The notes beneath the pieces are model-generated. The model was not told the DNA's origin. It did not search any database and worked only from the letters and a program-made list of their open reading frames with translations. A stretch of DNA of 64,000 bases from NCBI GenBank assembly GCA_037179335.1, contig JAKZHN010000019.1, positions 434,001 through 498,000 of the forward strand, given 5' to 3'. Below are positions 46,645 to 59,000 of the stretch, one piece after another. Position 1 is the first letter of the stretch. Each line of letters starts with the position of its first letter. Source of the DNA: Cyclaneusma minus. Lineage: Eukaryota > Ascomycota > Leotiomycetes > Marthamycetales > Marthamycetaceae. Both the position numbers and the translations under genes were made by a program.

Positions 46645-47769
46645 CACGCCTCATTCGCGCAAAATCCCCATGGGGCCACCTCTGATTCTACATGTAAGCT
46701 CCGAGGAACCGCGGCTTTCGCGTATCGATCCACTGGCGCCTTTTCCTCTATTAAGCGATGCATACTCCAATCTCCCAGGACCTAGCCTTGGAAACAGTTC
46801 CCAGCGAGAGACTATGTCCGTCGGCTCGGTAGAGACTTGTACGTGAAGCACGAGATTGGAAACTCCCACCGCCTATCATGCTCTTCCTTTTCTGTGTCAA
46901 AAATTGGCGACGCTCATCGCGAACCAGGCTGTAAGTACAGTACCTCAAGGTCTCTAGGGCCGAGTTCCTCTTTTAACTTCTCTTGATTTGATGTTATTCC
47001 TGTATCTTGGCATAGATATAGTGAAGGCCAGAAAACTGCAACCCACAACTCCGCCCTGATGTCTATACATATCCAACAGTGAAATCAGTCTGGTATTCCC
47101 CTTACATTCTGCTCGATCACCGTCCACAGATGGAATCGATTTCTTTCTTCCATTCCCCCAAACGCACCAACTGCCAACTCCCTTCAATGCTGGCCCTGCG
47201 TGTGCGAGCTATCTCATAGTCTTGTCTGCTGCTGTTTTTCTCTGCCAATTGTTCGTCATTGTCTCTCGATATCTGCCTTGACACCCCCTTTCTCGTCATT
47301 TCTCGCATTTCTGCCTTCTGGCTGTCTATTTTAGGTTTGAACCCCCAAGGCTGCAACTGCCACTACTGTTCTATTTCGTCTTAGTCTGCTCTCCCTGAAT
47401 GTCTATGAGATCCTTGCTCCTCTGCCAGTGGCATTGTTCCACCCTGCCCTGTCTCTGTTCTTAGATTCTGCCTGCTGGTATCAGACACTCTACATACTTC
47501 GTTTGCATTGTCATGCTATATAACTCTCTTCTCAATTCCACCATGGAGTTGTTTCATCCCCAGCCTGTTGCGGATCCAGCTTTCTTAAGTCTTACTATCA
47601 AGTCCCTCTCTCCGCTCAACAGGGAACACTCGCATCATTGGACCTGATTGTTGAGCCAACTACTTCATTGACCTGCTCTTCTATGCTCGCCAAGATCCAA
47701 ACACCACACATTTGCCGTTCTCATTGACTCTATTGTCCTCGAGAAACCAAATTGTTATTCAATCGCTGG
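46645..47769. promoter_or_regulatory. Promoter and long pyrimidine-rich leader of the bZIP-like gene
   Basis: Normal GC content returns at the transposon edge. From about 46980 to 47769 the plus strand is strongly C/T-rich, typical of long 5' leaders of fungal regulator genes. Several upstream ATGs are present. Minus-strand frames here have no recognisable content. Confidence 0.5.
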
Positions 47770-48574
47770 ATGTCTAGAAGTCCACGCCCTTCTAGCAATC
47801 CCGGACTCATTCCCATTGTCCTGATCGGAGACAGTGACACCGGCGAACTCCAACCTCCTCAAGCTCCGCCACCAACCAGAGCCAACTCCCCGATCATTCG
47901 ACATTCGTTCGAAGCCCCTTCGGCCGTCGATACCCTAGAAGCCAGACCACCTCATCCCAAACGAAAACGTGACTCCTTCGACTCCAATTTTCTCATGCCC
48001 GACCGACAAGGAAAAGGAAAAGAGATTGATCGAAATTCAGAAGCCACGATGTACAAATCATCCAAGTCCGAGTCCAGCTCCAAGTCTCAACACAAATCAA
48101 AGAAGGATAGGAAAGAGAAAGCCGACGACTGGTCTGAAATCACCGACCCAGACGAACGCAGGCGCGTTCAGAATCGACTGGCGCAGCGCAAGTTCAGTAA
48201 GTACTTCCTTCTCATATTATATGATTCCGTCCGCCAATTTTTATCCCACGATTGGCATATTCTGACCGACGGCGCTAACCTCATCACCAGGAGAGAAAAC
48301 AAAGGAGCGCAAAGAGTCAGCCTCACGCCAGGAAGCCGACCAAAAGTACGCTAGCGGCTCCTATAGCACCATCGACCCGTCCGAGCTTGGCGAAGGCGAC
48401 AATCTTTCTGGATTGCCGTGGGGCAGCTTTTCTATGCGCCATGTTTCACAGACGGGACGAGCGAAAGAATCGGAGAGTCGACGAGACGAGAGAGCACAAA
48501 GCTCGACGGCTTACAGCTACTATGACTACGAGCCGAGTTCGCAGTATGGGAGTGGTGGAAGTGGATCATGCTAA
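47770..48574 (+). CDS. bZIP-like protein with basic region but no evident leucine zipper
   Basis: Exons 47770-48196 and 48291-48574 are joined across a 94-nt intron (GTAAGT..CAG, A|GA split), giving 236 aa. The start is the first ATG of the frame (MSRSPRPSSNPG). Residues 1-95 are Pro/Ser-rich with a basic patch (PKRKRDSFDS). Residues 95-125 are Lys/Ser-rich. At about 127-150 lies DPDERRRVQNRLAQRKFREKTKERKE, a clear fungal AP-1-type basic region (N-x2-AQRKFR core). The intron sits inside this basic region. After it, a heptad leucine pattern is not seen: the following residues are Ser/Gln/Ala, then a Gly/Ser/Tyr-rich tail ending GSGGSGSC. The protein probably binds DNA only with a partner, or acts as a dominant modulator; this is inference. 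Confidence 0.82.
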
Positions 48575-49770
48575 GCAAGCCATTTGTCGAAGGATTTCTT
48601 TATACGCATGCTGGTTTATTTTTGAGGTTTGGTAGGGCTGAGGGATTTGACGCGGAACCGCAAGGCGCAGGAGCTGAGGAGTTTCGGGTATGGTGACACA
48701 GTACCAGGGGCTCTAGAAGGATGCTCCCGTCGACTTTTCTTCCGGCGTTGCATCACTGGCTGCCGAGGCAGTTCGGTGTGCTTTTCTGATTACTTGCCTC
48801 TATCGGTCTGTACGGTCTGGATCGTTGGGCTTTCTTCGTTTCAGTTTCTTGTATTATTATTACATGGGATGTTTCCTGGGTCTGCATGTTACTCTGCGGC
48901 GCAATGGCCCTGGCATATTCCTATGTACACCAGCGAATTGCGGAGTTGTTGCGTTATCTATGGTCAGCGAGGCTTTTATATATTTTCTCACCATTTCCTC
49001 CTGTGGTATCGATACACATCCAACAATAACCACTTTCTTATCAGCCACAAGTTCCCTGTCTTTTGGATCTCTCGTCCACCGTTCGCATCCTCAGATTTAG
49101 CAGCGCTTCTTCTGTTCAGCCTCAGCTTTCTTCGGGTCCAAGAAAGGCTGCGGTGTCGCCCTCGACGAGAATTCAGTGACTAGGTACACACTTCAGCAAT
49201 CTAATGCGAGTCATTAGAGATGAACGGACAAACCGGTTCCCTCTTGGGTTTTATTATTTCTGGTAAAGGTAAAGGCATCTTTGGACGTGCGGCTTTGAGT
49301 GTACGAAACGGGACACACGGGAGTCTTGGGTGGTTGGAGGGGTCTTTTAGCCATCGGACGCTCGGTGTTAAGGCCCATTGTTGCAGACTCGCAGATTCGA
49401 TGCAGTTTGTTGATCAGGTGACTGTATTATCGGGACTGAATCATTCTTCATCCCGATGCGCAGTTTGTTGATATGGTCATCCCCAGTCCCTCTTTCACTT
49501 GACGTTGAACAATATGTGGTTTGATGTTGATGGTTCGGGTGGTCTCGGGCGGACTCGGCGGCTTAACCGAAAGCCAATCCCGAGGGGAGGGTTCGGCCTA
49601 AGCTCTTGGCGCCGCAAAGTTGACTGTTGGAAGTTTCTTATCTCGGATGGTGGCGGGGCGACTTTCTTGTCTGAAGACTGAGCCGACAACGGACCAAAAC
49701 TCGCAGAGCTTGACAACTTGCAAACAACGGCTGCTTCCAAGACCTGCGATCATCGGCTCGCCCTTGCCCG
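48575..49770. other. Intergenic between bZIP-like and Zn2Cys6 genes
   Basis: No gene supported. The region 48600-49180 is T-rich and probably includes the 3' end of the bZIP-like transcript. The segment 49490-49770 is the likely promoter and leader of the regulator at 49771. Confidence 0.45.
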
Positions 49771-52119
49771 ATGGATGGGAGCTCGGCCGCAGGCATGTCC
49801 GCTACCCATGCGGCAAGCGTAGCCAGTGCTTCCCCAACCCAAGCTCGTCCGGGAACCAGCAGCGGAAACAAGAGGAAGAGGAGCGGCGTCGACTTCGATC
49901 AGAGCAGCCCCGGCAGTGCTCAAGAAGGAGAAGACGAGGAAAAGCGTCGACAACCCGGCGTCAAACGCGCTTGCAATGAGTGTCGCCAGCAGAAGGTGAG
50001 TCATGTTGGATCAAAATGTTGATGGCCTTCTTCCGCCGTCAACATTGGAAGGACTTCTACATCGCAAGGTACCTAGCTAATCCGGACGGAACAACAGCTA
50101 CGATGCGATGTCGTTCAGGACCCCTTCACCATATGCTCACGATGCGCCCGTCTCAAACTCGAGTGCAAGATCGAGTCCAACTTCAAGCGAGTGGGAAAAC
50201 GCAGCAAGCACGCCGAGATGGAGAAACAAATCGACCGCCTGAAGAAAAACCTAGAACGTGCTCAAGCTCAGGGCTTTATTCCGGCAGAAGAGGAGGATCA
50301 GCAGGTACGCTCGCCGTCGCAGAACGGGGTATACCCAAATGCTGTCAAGAATGAGTCATTCATGGGCTCCGACGAGGCTGTATCTTCTCTGCTTCATCTG
50401 AAGCAGGGCGGCTCCTACATTCCCAGGTACCCCTACGAGATCGAGAATGTCGGTCTGACGCATGAGACCGCCAATGAGCTTTTTCACGAATTTTTCACTT
50501 ATTACCACCCGTGGCTGCCATTCCTCGATCCTGATCAACCGCCAAATCAATATATGGTTCATTCGAACCTTCTTTTCTGGACTATAATTGTTATCGCCTC
50601 ACGTCGTTACGACGAACAGGTCCTCCTGAACCAACTATCTCCGCCATTGACCCGCCTTCTATGGTCCACCATAAGTGAAGTGCCCCACAACCATCAGGTA
50701 GTCAAGGCTATGTGTTTGCTGTGTACCTGGCCGTTGCCAGCGAGCACCACATCGAGTGACCCAACCCATATTCTCAGCGGGGTAATGATGAAGACGGCGA
50801 CCGGAATTGGTCTCCACCGACCAAGTCATACCCAAGATTTTTCTCGGGTGTCCGTCGATCTGAGCAAAGAGCAACTCCATGATAGGGTTGTGACCTGGGC
50901 AGTATGCAACATTGTGGCTCAAAGCATAGGCACTGGGTACGGCCAGCCAGCAACGACGTTGTACGACTGGACACTTGCCGTAAGACCGGGTGATGACGGT
51001 CCTTTCACGCTGACCACGGAGCTTGAAGCACGCCTCCAAATAGAACGCTTCTGCGACAAAGTCTCAAAAGAGATGTACAGTAACGCTACTGATCCTCGAG
51101 GAGTAGTAGGCGACGAAGTGAGAGCGACGCTAACTCGAGTCTATCGCCGCGAGTTTAGCGAACTCTCGACAAGCATTTTGTCCCGCAATGAGGTCCCACC
51201 CCTGGTGAAACTTCACCTTCAAGCCGCAGGTCTTCATCTTCGACTCGCAGCATTCTTCGATTCGAGCACCACACATGGCTACATGGATGACCTCATGGGC
51301 CTCTGGCGTGCTTGTGTTAGTTTCCTAACCTGTCTATTTGAACTCGAAGGTGCTCCTGCCATGCCACGGCGTTATATGGCCTACTGCACCAACTACATTT
51401 TCCAGATGGTTATCGCGGCAGGCTTTACATTGCTCAAACTCCTCAGCAGTTTCTTCGCGAACTACTGTGAATTTGAACAAGGACGTGACTTGTTTCACAA
51501 AGTCATCCAGGCAGTTCGAGACATAAGTGTCGTGAACAACGATCTGCCATGGAGATTGGCAGAGCTGATGGTACAGATGTGGAATGGAGCAAGAGTGGAG
51601 ACCAGGAATCGGGGAATAAGTTCGGAGGTGGACGACAGCTTACAGCTCAAGGTGAGATGCCGGATGAGCATGAGTCTGGTGTTTGACTCGATCTGGCGAT
51701 GGAGAGAGGAGTACCAGTCCCAGGGAAGGGGAACGCTTGAAGGTAAATCTCGTTCTATCCAGAGACGAATGATCAATGAGACTCACATATTTCCAGCTCT
51801 AAAGCCTACTCATCCCGACTCGTCTACCGAACACTCTGGTGCTTCGTCCCACACGTCCGGCACTCACCTTGATAGCACGCTGATGCCCCTTACTTCTGGC
51901 GGCGCGGGCCCGCAGTCCTCCAATTTGCAGAGTGGCCTCGCCGGGGCATCAGGCAGTCTTGGGGGCTCGATGACCCCAAGTGCGGGCCTTGGTGGTTTGG
52001 GCTATGGTGAGAGCAACTATGAAGTTTTCGATCCCCTCACGTGGATGCTGGACGGGCTTGTCGAGTTCCCGTACAGTTATCCGGCGATGCAGGGATTGGA
52101 AGCTGGCAGTTTGAGTTGA
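49771..52119 (+). CDS. Zn2Cys6 transcription factor, Leu3/War1-like
   Basis: Exons 49771-49995 and 50098-52119 are joined across a 102-nt intron (phase 0) inside the zinc cluster, giving 748 aa, or 730 if a second, in-frame 54-nt intron (51743-51796) is removed. The binuclear cluster is Cys68-X2-Cys71-X6-Cys78-X9-Cys88-X2-Cys91-X6-Cys98 (ACNECRQQK|LRCD..ICSRCARLKLECKI). It is followed by a basic linker, SNFKRVGKRSKHAEMEKQI, and a short coiled coil (IDRLKKNLERAQ). The central fungal-specific regulator domain is helical (FHEFFTYYHPWLPFLDPD, ATGIGLHRPS). The C-terminus is Ser/Gly-rich with an acidic/aromatic end (DPLTWMLDGLVEFPYSYP), a possible activation segment. The linker sequence recalls the group annotated Leu3/War1 in other filamentous fungi; the target pathway is not readable from sequence. 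Confidence 0.92.
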
Positions 52120-53431
52120 TCACGTGTCCTGAGATAGAAAGCGCATGCTCTTCGTTCACCTCGCATCTTCCAGGCGCGAAGAATCACCACTAGTCCCAAG
52201 TCAGAACCTCTACCACCCACAACCAACACCCATTTCCGAAGAGTTTTGGTCGACGCTTACTTCACTTCCGAACCTAACCGCTTCCCGGTCTTCGAACATA
52301 TCGAGAGGTCTTTCAGAGTTGTCGATTATAAGGCCAAGCATGGACACCCCCTTTGCATTGATCTTGGAACATACAGCAGGACACACAAGAGTTCTGCATC
52401 CCCTCCTAGAGCCATGCTCAAAATTCCATGCAAAAACCATGCGCCATCAACCTCGAGGTGTCGTGTTCTCAACATCGCCGGGTACCCCCATCCCTCCTTT
52501 TCATGGCTCGCTTGAAAGGGTGTGCAGACTTCTTCCGTCTCACTGTGTCTGGACCTTTTCTGATTTTCTTCTTCTTCTCGTTCTTAGCAAAAAGACGCAT
52601 CTTGGGCCAATTAGCAGCATACCACGGAGCTTGGGGTTTTCCTGGGACGACACATCAATTGCTCCTGCTTGCCATACGATGAGTTGATATACAACCTGGC
52701 TCGGGAGTGGGAGCGTGTTGGACTTGATCACGGCCGTAAAATAATCTGAGAGAATTAGTCGCGCTCATACACAACTCACGAGAGAGCTCGGTCTGCTCTT
52801 GGAGCACAACGAAGACGAAGACTGAACAAAGGACGGAGAACCGCCAATTGTGGGAAGTCCGCTCTCGTCCCCCTTCAGCAATCGGCAGGTGAGCCAAAGC
52901 ACTCACATGGCACTCCTCGAGATTACGAACAACCGCCAGCACGGCAAGTTGTTCGACTCACGAGTGAGCATTGTTGTTGCGGAGGAGAGCAGAGATATGC
53001 GCCGATTTTCCCGTTGTTGATAATTTGCGGTGGATCACAACCCAGTGTGTTGCGAATCGGATGCGGCTAGCGTGGTTATTACAGCGACATGTTTTTCTCG
53101 GGAGAATATATCAGAGCGAGCGAGCAAGTTGTATACCCTCTTTGCGCATATCATTAGCATGAGGAGAGAGCTTTGGTTTTCGGCGATGTTGGAATGTGAC
53201 GATGGCTTCCATAGAACATTCACGAGCGATGAAATATCATGAGATCCGAACAACGCCAAGTCAAATACGTGTGCTGTAAGGGTTCTTACTGTGACTGTGT
53301 GCGTTTGAACCACCTTGCCCACACACAGCACAATTGCTAGTTCGATGGTTTCCGCTGACCCAGAATTCTAAGTTTCTCTCTCAAATCTCTTACCTTACTA
53401 ACTGCCGACTTCTGTCATAACTTTATCTCGA
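52120..53431. other. Convergent intergenic region
   Basis: About 1.3 kb between the regulator's stop and the monooxygenase's stop. Frames on both strands lack family features. I see nothing distinct. Confidence 0.45.
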
Positions 53432-54968
53432 TCAGGGGTCCAACGGATGCTCATCCAGGAACTTATTGGCCTAGGCAACCCGTATTAGCAAATACAGTCA
53501 AGAATGCCACCAACAGCGCGCTTTTTCAAAAAAATTTACAGGCCAAAAGCACCAGAAGAACGCTTGATGTACCCACCTCGGCAATAACGTCCATTCCAAA
53601 CAGCCAAACTTGGAATTTCTTACTGCCCCAACCATGTGTTTCTAACTCGTTTTTCTGCATTTTAGAGTCGCGCTCCCTCTGCTCCTCTCCGTCCGGTAAA
53701 TGCCACACCTTCCCATTCCGCCTACTAACCTTTTGCAGCTCTTCCGCTCTCTCCTTCCTAATCGTCTCATATGCCCTTAGCAGCATCCCCAGATCATCCA
53801 CCGTCCTTGCCCTTCCCACACACTCTGCCAAAACCGCCCCATCCTCAACGCTCATCGCCGCCCCCTGCGCCATGTACGGCAACATCGCATGTGCCGCATC
53901 CCCCACCAAGACTGTCCTCCCGCCCTCCCCAACCCACGTCTCCAGCGGATCCAAATCCGCAAGTTTCCACTTCGAGCAGCTCTCCACATGCTCCAGCATG
54001 CGTCGCGGCACGGCGTCGAAATCGCTGAATGTGTTTCGCATCTCTTGAACATCGCCTGGCATGTTCCATTTTCCCATGGGAGCTTGGCCTGGATGGACAA
54101 GCACGATATTGAAATTGCCGCCGGAGATGGGGTAGGCGATTATGTGGCGGTTGTGCCCGATCCAGGCATGGCTGGCGTTGTAGTCTAGGAGGTGAGCGAT
54201 TGCTGGGTCAGAGAGGACGGTGGAGCGCGAGATGATCGCGCGGTAGGCGCAGGAAGGGGAGTCTACTGGTTCGATTGTTTTGGTAAACATGGTGGAGCGG
54301 ACTTGGGATTTGATGCCGTCGGCGACAATGACGAGATCTGCGGTCAGTATTTTACCTGATCTGAGGGTGACAGAGGGAGAGGTGGAGGAGGTGGAGACGC
54401 TTTCGACGGGCGATGATACTTGGACTGTGACACCGACATCGAGAGCGGCTTCGTAGAGAAGACGCTGATAGACGCCTCGGTGGATGTGCCAGTAGCTATT
54501 CAGTTTGCGGGTTAACAGGGGCATCTATCAGTTGCGCAAGAAATTCGCTACCCGGCCATACAAGAACAGTCAACTACAATCGAGAAGCAGCACATAGATC
54601 GCAAAAACTCACGGAAACCCGTACTCCTCCTCAACAGAAAGCCCCTTTTTGACCTCCTGAAGCAGCGCCCCGTTCTTATATCGCTTAACAGTCATTATCT
54701 CGGGCGCCACAACACAAGGCTTGAATTTATCAGCGAGGCCATACGCATACAAGATTCTCGTGCTGTTCGGCGGTATTTGGATCCCCGCGCCCACTTCTGA
54801 CAGTTTTGGTGCTGCTTCCAGAACGGTGACTTTGTGGCCTTTGCGAGCGAGTCCGATGGCAGCTGTTAGACCAGCCATGCCGCTGCCACAGACTAGAATA
54901 TCGAGCTGGGTCATCTCGTGAGGTAATCGACGTGGGTCTTGGAGAGACAACGAGGGAGCGAATTTCAT
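53432..54968 (-). CDS. FAD-dependent aromatic-type monooxygenase (salicylate hydroxylase-like)
   Basis: Three exons, 54968-54613, 54495-53577 and 53470-53432, are joined across introns of 117 and 106 nt, giving 437 aa. Junctions were chosen for family continuity: YGF-P|YWHIHRG and DVIAE|ANKFLDEHPLDP. The Rossmann FAD motif is at about 24-50 (ILVCGSGMAGLTAAIGLARKGHKVTVLEA, GXGXXG type). The central DG motif is ADLVIVADGIKSQVR, and the GD motif is TVLVGDAAHAMLPYMAQGA at about 310-330. The group hydroxylates or decarboxylatively hydroxylates aromatic acids with NAD(P)H; the substrate is unknown. No signal peptide. Met1 and Met19 (MTQLDIL) are both possible starts. Two CACGTG sites lie at about 55036-55049, some 70-80 bases upstream. 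Confidence 0.92.
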
Positions 54969-55798
54969 TCAGGGGATAAGAGGCGGAAGGGGTGATGCAA
55001 AAGGGTTGTTGTTTCAATGTTTCTATTGGGACGGTCACGTGTCACGTGCCAGCGCTTAACGCTGGCATTAGCTAGCTCGGTCGGGAGCGTTCTAGGCCCT
55101 TAAGGTCTGGCATGGCGCGCCCTTTCTCTTTCCTCCATAGACCAATACACACCCTGACAATTACGCTACTGCAGTAGAACCCCCACCCTTAAGGTTCCCG
55201 ACAGTTTCAAATGGTCAGGTTTTACCAAGTGGCGGTGACATGAGCTCAGGGTAGGTATCTTAGCAACATGGAGGTTGAGCCTTGAAGATGATCTGCGAAG
55301 TCCAAAACGAACCTGGACATGCCCTGGCGGTTCATGTTTGTTTCGCCCTTCGATAAGCGGGATGATGTAGTGCGTTCTGGGGTAAATACCCGCCCGCTGG
55401 TTAGGGTACCGTATGTTTAAGCTCTGGTGGCGGCTCCAACTGGCTACCGTCCCATTGGCGATTGGAACAGGGCGAAACTTCCTGGAAACTAATCATCATT
55501 CGCCCGGGTCGATGCTGGGCGCAAGCGCTTTCTTACTGCGAGGGGTCGATGGCACCAATTGTGCCTGCCCTTTACAGTGAGAGAGCATTAGAAGCAGGCA
55601 GCAACGAGCGCGAGACTCATGTCACTCCTTCCATCTATCCTTCCTTGATTGTGAGAAAAGGGTCCGTGCGTCATTTCTAGTGAGAGTATAAACCCCCGCC
55701 CTCTTTTCTCCTCACCCATATCATTTCCATTTACCCTGCGCCCGGCAGCTGTGACTGTACGCAAAGTAACAAGAACTGCTCTTCTTCTGGAGAAAGCT
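54969..55798. promoter_or_regulatory. Upstream region of monooxygenase; TATA element at 55687
   Basis: GTCACGTGTCACGTGCC (about 55034-55050) contains two overlapping-spaced CACGTG boxes near the monooxygenase start. On the plus strand, TATAAA at 55687-55692 followed by a C/T-rich stretch looks like a core promoter for a transcript toward higher coordinates. Confidence 0.5.
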
Positions 55799-56065
55799 AT
55801 GCGCTATCATCACAGAAATAAATGGCTGAGAAAACTGGGTGTAAAGCGCGTGTATGCAGATGATAGAATGGTCAGGATGATTACATTGTCAAATTATGAG
55901 GAGCCAGCTATGGAAATCATGATGAAACTCAACGCCACTATAACCCAACGAACCTCTTCCACAAGGTTCATGAGATGTTCAGTCAGTCAAGCCCAAGATA
56001 GGTACCCTGCAAAAATAGAATTGAGGCTCCCTGACAACAACCAAATTGACGAATATGGAACTTGA
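55799..56065 (+). CDS. Possible small ORF, 88 aa, unknown
   Basis: It lies about 110 bases after a TATAAA and pyrimidine-rich stretch. ATG at 55799 gives MRYHHRNKWLRKLGVKRVYA.. rich in Lys/Arg/Met, ending IDEYGT. No domain is recognised, and a chance frame is quite possible. I list it only because promoter-like sequence sits in the right place. Confidence 0.2.
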   Translation: MRYHHRNKWLRKLGVKRVYADDRMVRMITLSNYEEPAMEIMMKLNATITQRTSSTRFMRCSVSQAQDRYPAKIELRLPDNNQIDEYGT

Positions 56066-59000
56066 GAACTTCGAATAGGTCCACCCGTGGGGTGTGCCAT
56101 TAGACATCGTATCACTGATAGGAGGCTGAACAAGGCTATGTCTGCCACATCGAAGTCATCCCCAAACATCCAGGCCAAGCCAAATAGGGACAGAAGATTT
56201 ATTTGGCTAAAGTTGTGACTCAACAAAAAGCACAAAAATGCCTTGCAAGAGTGGAACGGGTAGAAATAAACAGTGGTTGAGTCTTCGCCATCGAGGCAGC
56301 AATCAAGGCAAATGAGGCTCTAGCCTCACAGTCCCCGATTGTGCCTTCAACGCATCTCATTGGGCCTCCAGTCAATTAGCCCTACAGACAGCCGTACATC
56401 CAACAGCAAGTTATAAACAGAGAAAGACTGTACGTACATCGGTATTGTAATCGGTCCTTTTACACGAGGAAAAGCTGAGACTGAGAAGTTTCGCGAGAAT
56501 CCGGCCGTGTGTTACCGTCAATAATCGCTGGCAGGTACATGCACCTAGATAGCTTCTCGGGCATGAAAGTCCCGGATATGGACTCTGGATCTCATAACTT
56601 CCGTCCAGCAGCAGCACTGAGGTGAGATGCCTGCGGCGGATGACGGCTCGCACGCAACACGACACGCACCCGTGGTGACACGGCAGGAACCGAATGTCTA
56701 ACGGCCAGGATAAGCGTACCGGCTGTTTGACCCTGCCCCTAGAGCGTGGCTCGGCAGAGCACCGCTCTGGGCGTCTTGGGATCTGATGACTGAGTGAGGT
56801 TTCGGTGAGAAACGATGGCTTTGTACCCCTATCGCCCGAAAAAGGCCGTTACGCTAAAACGCGAGATCCGGGTGGGTTTCGGGCCCCAAAGGTACGTCCA
56901 TATAGACAGGGAAATCGCCAAAGAACCACTGGGGGCTATGGGCACCTTTCTTTAGGGATCTGAGATGACAGTCATTAATCGTGTTATGGCTAGGGAGGTA
57001 TCTTAGATGGGGCTGAGACGCGGACACGACAAAATCTTCCATATTAGATATAGACGCGCGGCTGTGCTGTTTGACGCGATGTGAGAGCGGAGAGTAAGCG
57101 CTCGATCACTGGACTTGCTGGGCAAAGATCATCGAGCTCAGCGTTTGAGAGGGACTCAGAGTGTTCAAGAGACCGCGGCTGTGGCGGGGCTTGGTACTGA
57201 CGGAGGGCTGAAACTCGCACAACGCAGATCGATCTCTCTTAGCGTAGCTCTCCTTCGACCGGTTTGTGATCGACATCTTCCAAACACTCGTTTTGGTACT
57301 CGCCATTCAAGCCCGAAACTGACAGTCGTATCTGATCTTCGAATAACAAGACGCTGACTTTCACCAGATAAGCAGACGTTTGTCAGGAAGGGGACCGGGA
57401 ATGGCAGATGAGTCCTGCGTGATGACTCTATACCGATACTCTTTGCCGATTGGTATTGAGGAGAGTTTGTCAATAACGCGATGGATGATAAAGCTCGTGG
57501 GGGACAGAAATTTCATGTGATTGGCGCACTGCTAACCACGTTTGGGTGCATCTTTCGTACGGCCGTACGAAGTGAAGTATCTCAATATCATCAACCTGAG
57601 TGTTTTCTCTCCGAGGCTGGACCTATCACTTATTGCACAAGTGCTGCACACACACACTTGAGGAAGTATGCCTTCCCCTCACATCCCGATGTTGCTCGAT
57701 AGCCAAACGTCGATCACAATGTGGTTGCTGTAACTGCGATCCCTGTGCCGTCCATAAGAGCCAGCCAGAGTCGTCTCACATATTTGCACGTGTTGTGATG
57801 CGGGATACTGAATCCAAACCCGGGAATGGAAGCGGGGGACTTTGAAAAGGAGGAGGTTGACGGGCCTGGTCATCGAGAATCCAGATTGCCATTAACATCT
57901 TGATCGGAAGATCGAGCAGGTATCAAGGAGGGTGAGCCGCATTGCAAATGTGGTGGTGCAGGAGCAGTCCCAGGTCCGAGCCATAGGCCGCACCCTTCCG
58001 GCGGCGTTGAGGGCGGGATGTATCAGGAGCACGATCGTCCCAGTGACTGCCGACCCATGTCCGTCTTAGATGATGCTGCGCTCTCCACTTTCGAGAATCC
58101 GAGAATAGATACAGGTCTGTGGTGGAGCAGAGATAAAGTGTTGTCGATGAACCTATGAAAAAAGGGCTTCCTACTGAGCAAAAAGGCACAGTCAGAAATC
58201 AGCCTGATAGGATGTCGAAGTGCGGGAGCTGTTTTAAGATCAGTTGCGCAGGGTTTCTCGGTGAAGGGGCATGTGCACCATACCCTGCTACGATATAATA
58301 CCGTCGTGTATTATGATCCGATAATTCGAACTTCCATCAGATCGTGCTGTGGGGGCCGAGCCGAATTTGGACACCGGGGATTGGGGAATCTCCGTGTATA
58401 ATCGATTTCTGGAGCTGTGACTGAACATCTTGGTAATTCCAGTCTCCACTTCCAGCACCAAAGGATCTGTCGACCAGCTCAAAGGAATCAGGGAACCAGG
58501 GAGCCAGATGGCTTGCGGGCGGAGCATCATCCGTTGTGCAAGGTCCCGACTCCCGAGTTTCCGGCTCCCACGTGGGGTAAGGTAAGGTACGAAGCAAATC
58601 AACCCCTAGGGTCTATTCCGTGACTTTTGGATGTGGCTCAAAGGGCGCATCCTGCTCGCAAAACACTTTCTCGGCCTTTCCGCTTTTTTCGATGGGATTC
58701 AGATGATTTGGCCTTGGATATTATTGGCTCTGAGGCGTCCTGATAGATATTGGGGGCCAAAAGTTCTAGCATAGCCAGCTCCTCCGATGACTGAAAGCTT
58801 TCTAGTTATGACCTCGAAAGGCAGGATGAGTCGACTAGCTCACTGTTTCTAGATCTCACTTGATCAACATGGAACTTCTTTGGCGTTGGCCAGATGTGGT
58901 TAATATCCGAAGGGTGTCGGTGGCCCTTTTGGCCTTTTGGCAAGAATTGGACTTGAAGCCGGGTCGGTACGAGTATCTGTTGAAGATTGGCCTGAGAAAT

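Noticed and set aside
48629..49183. 184-codon plus-strand frame, hydrophobic
   Set aside because: It starts at TTG, lies in T-rich DNA just after the bZIP-like stop, and looks like 3' untranslated sequence.
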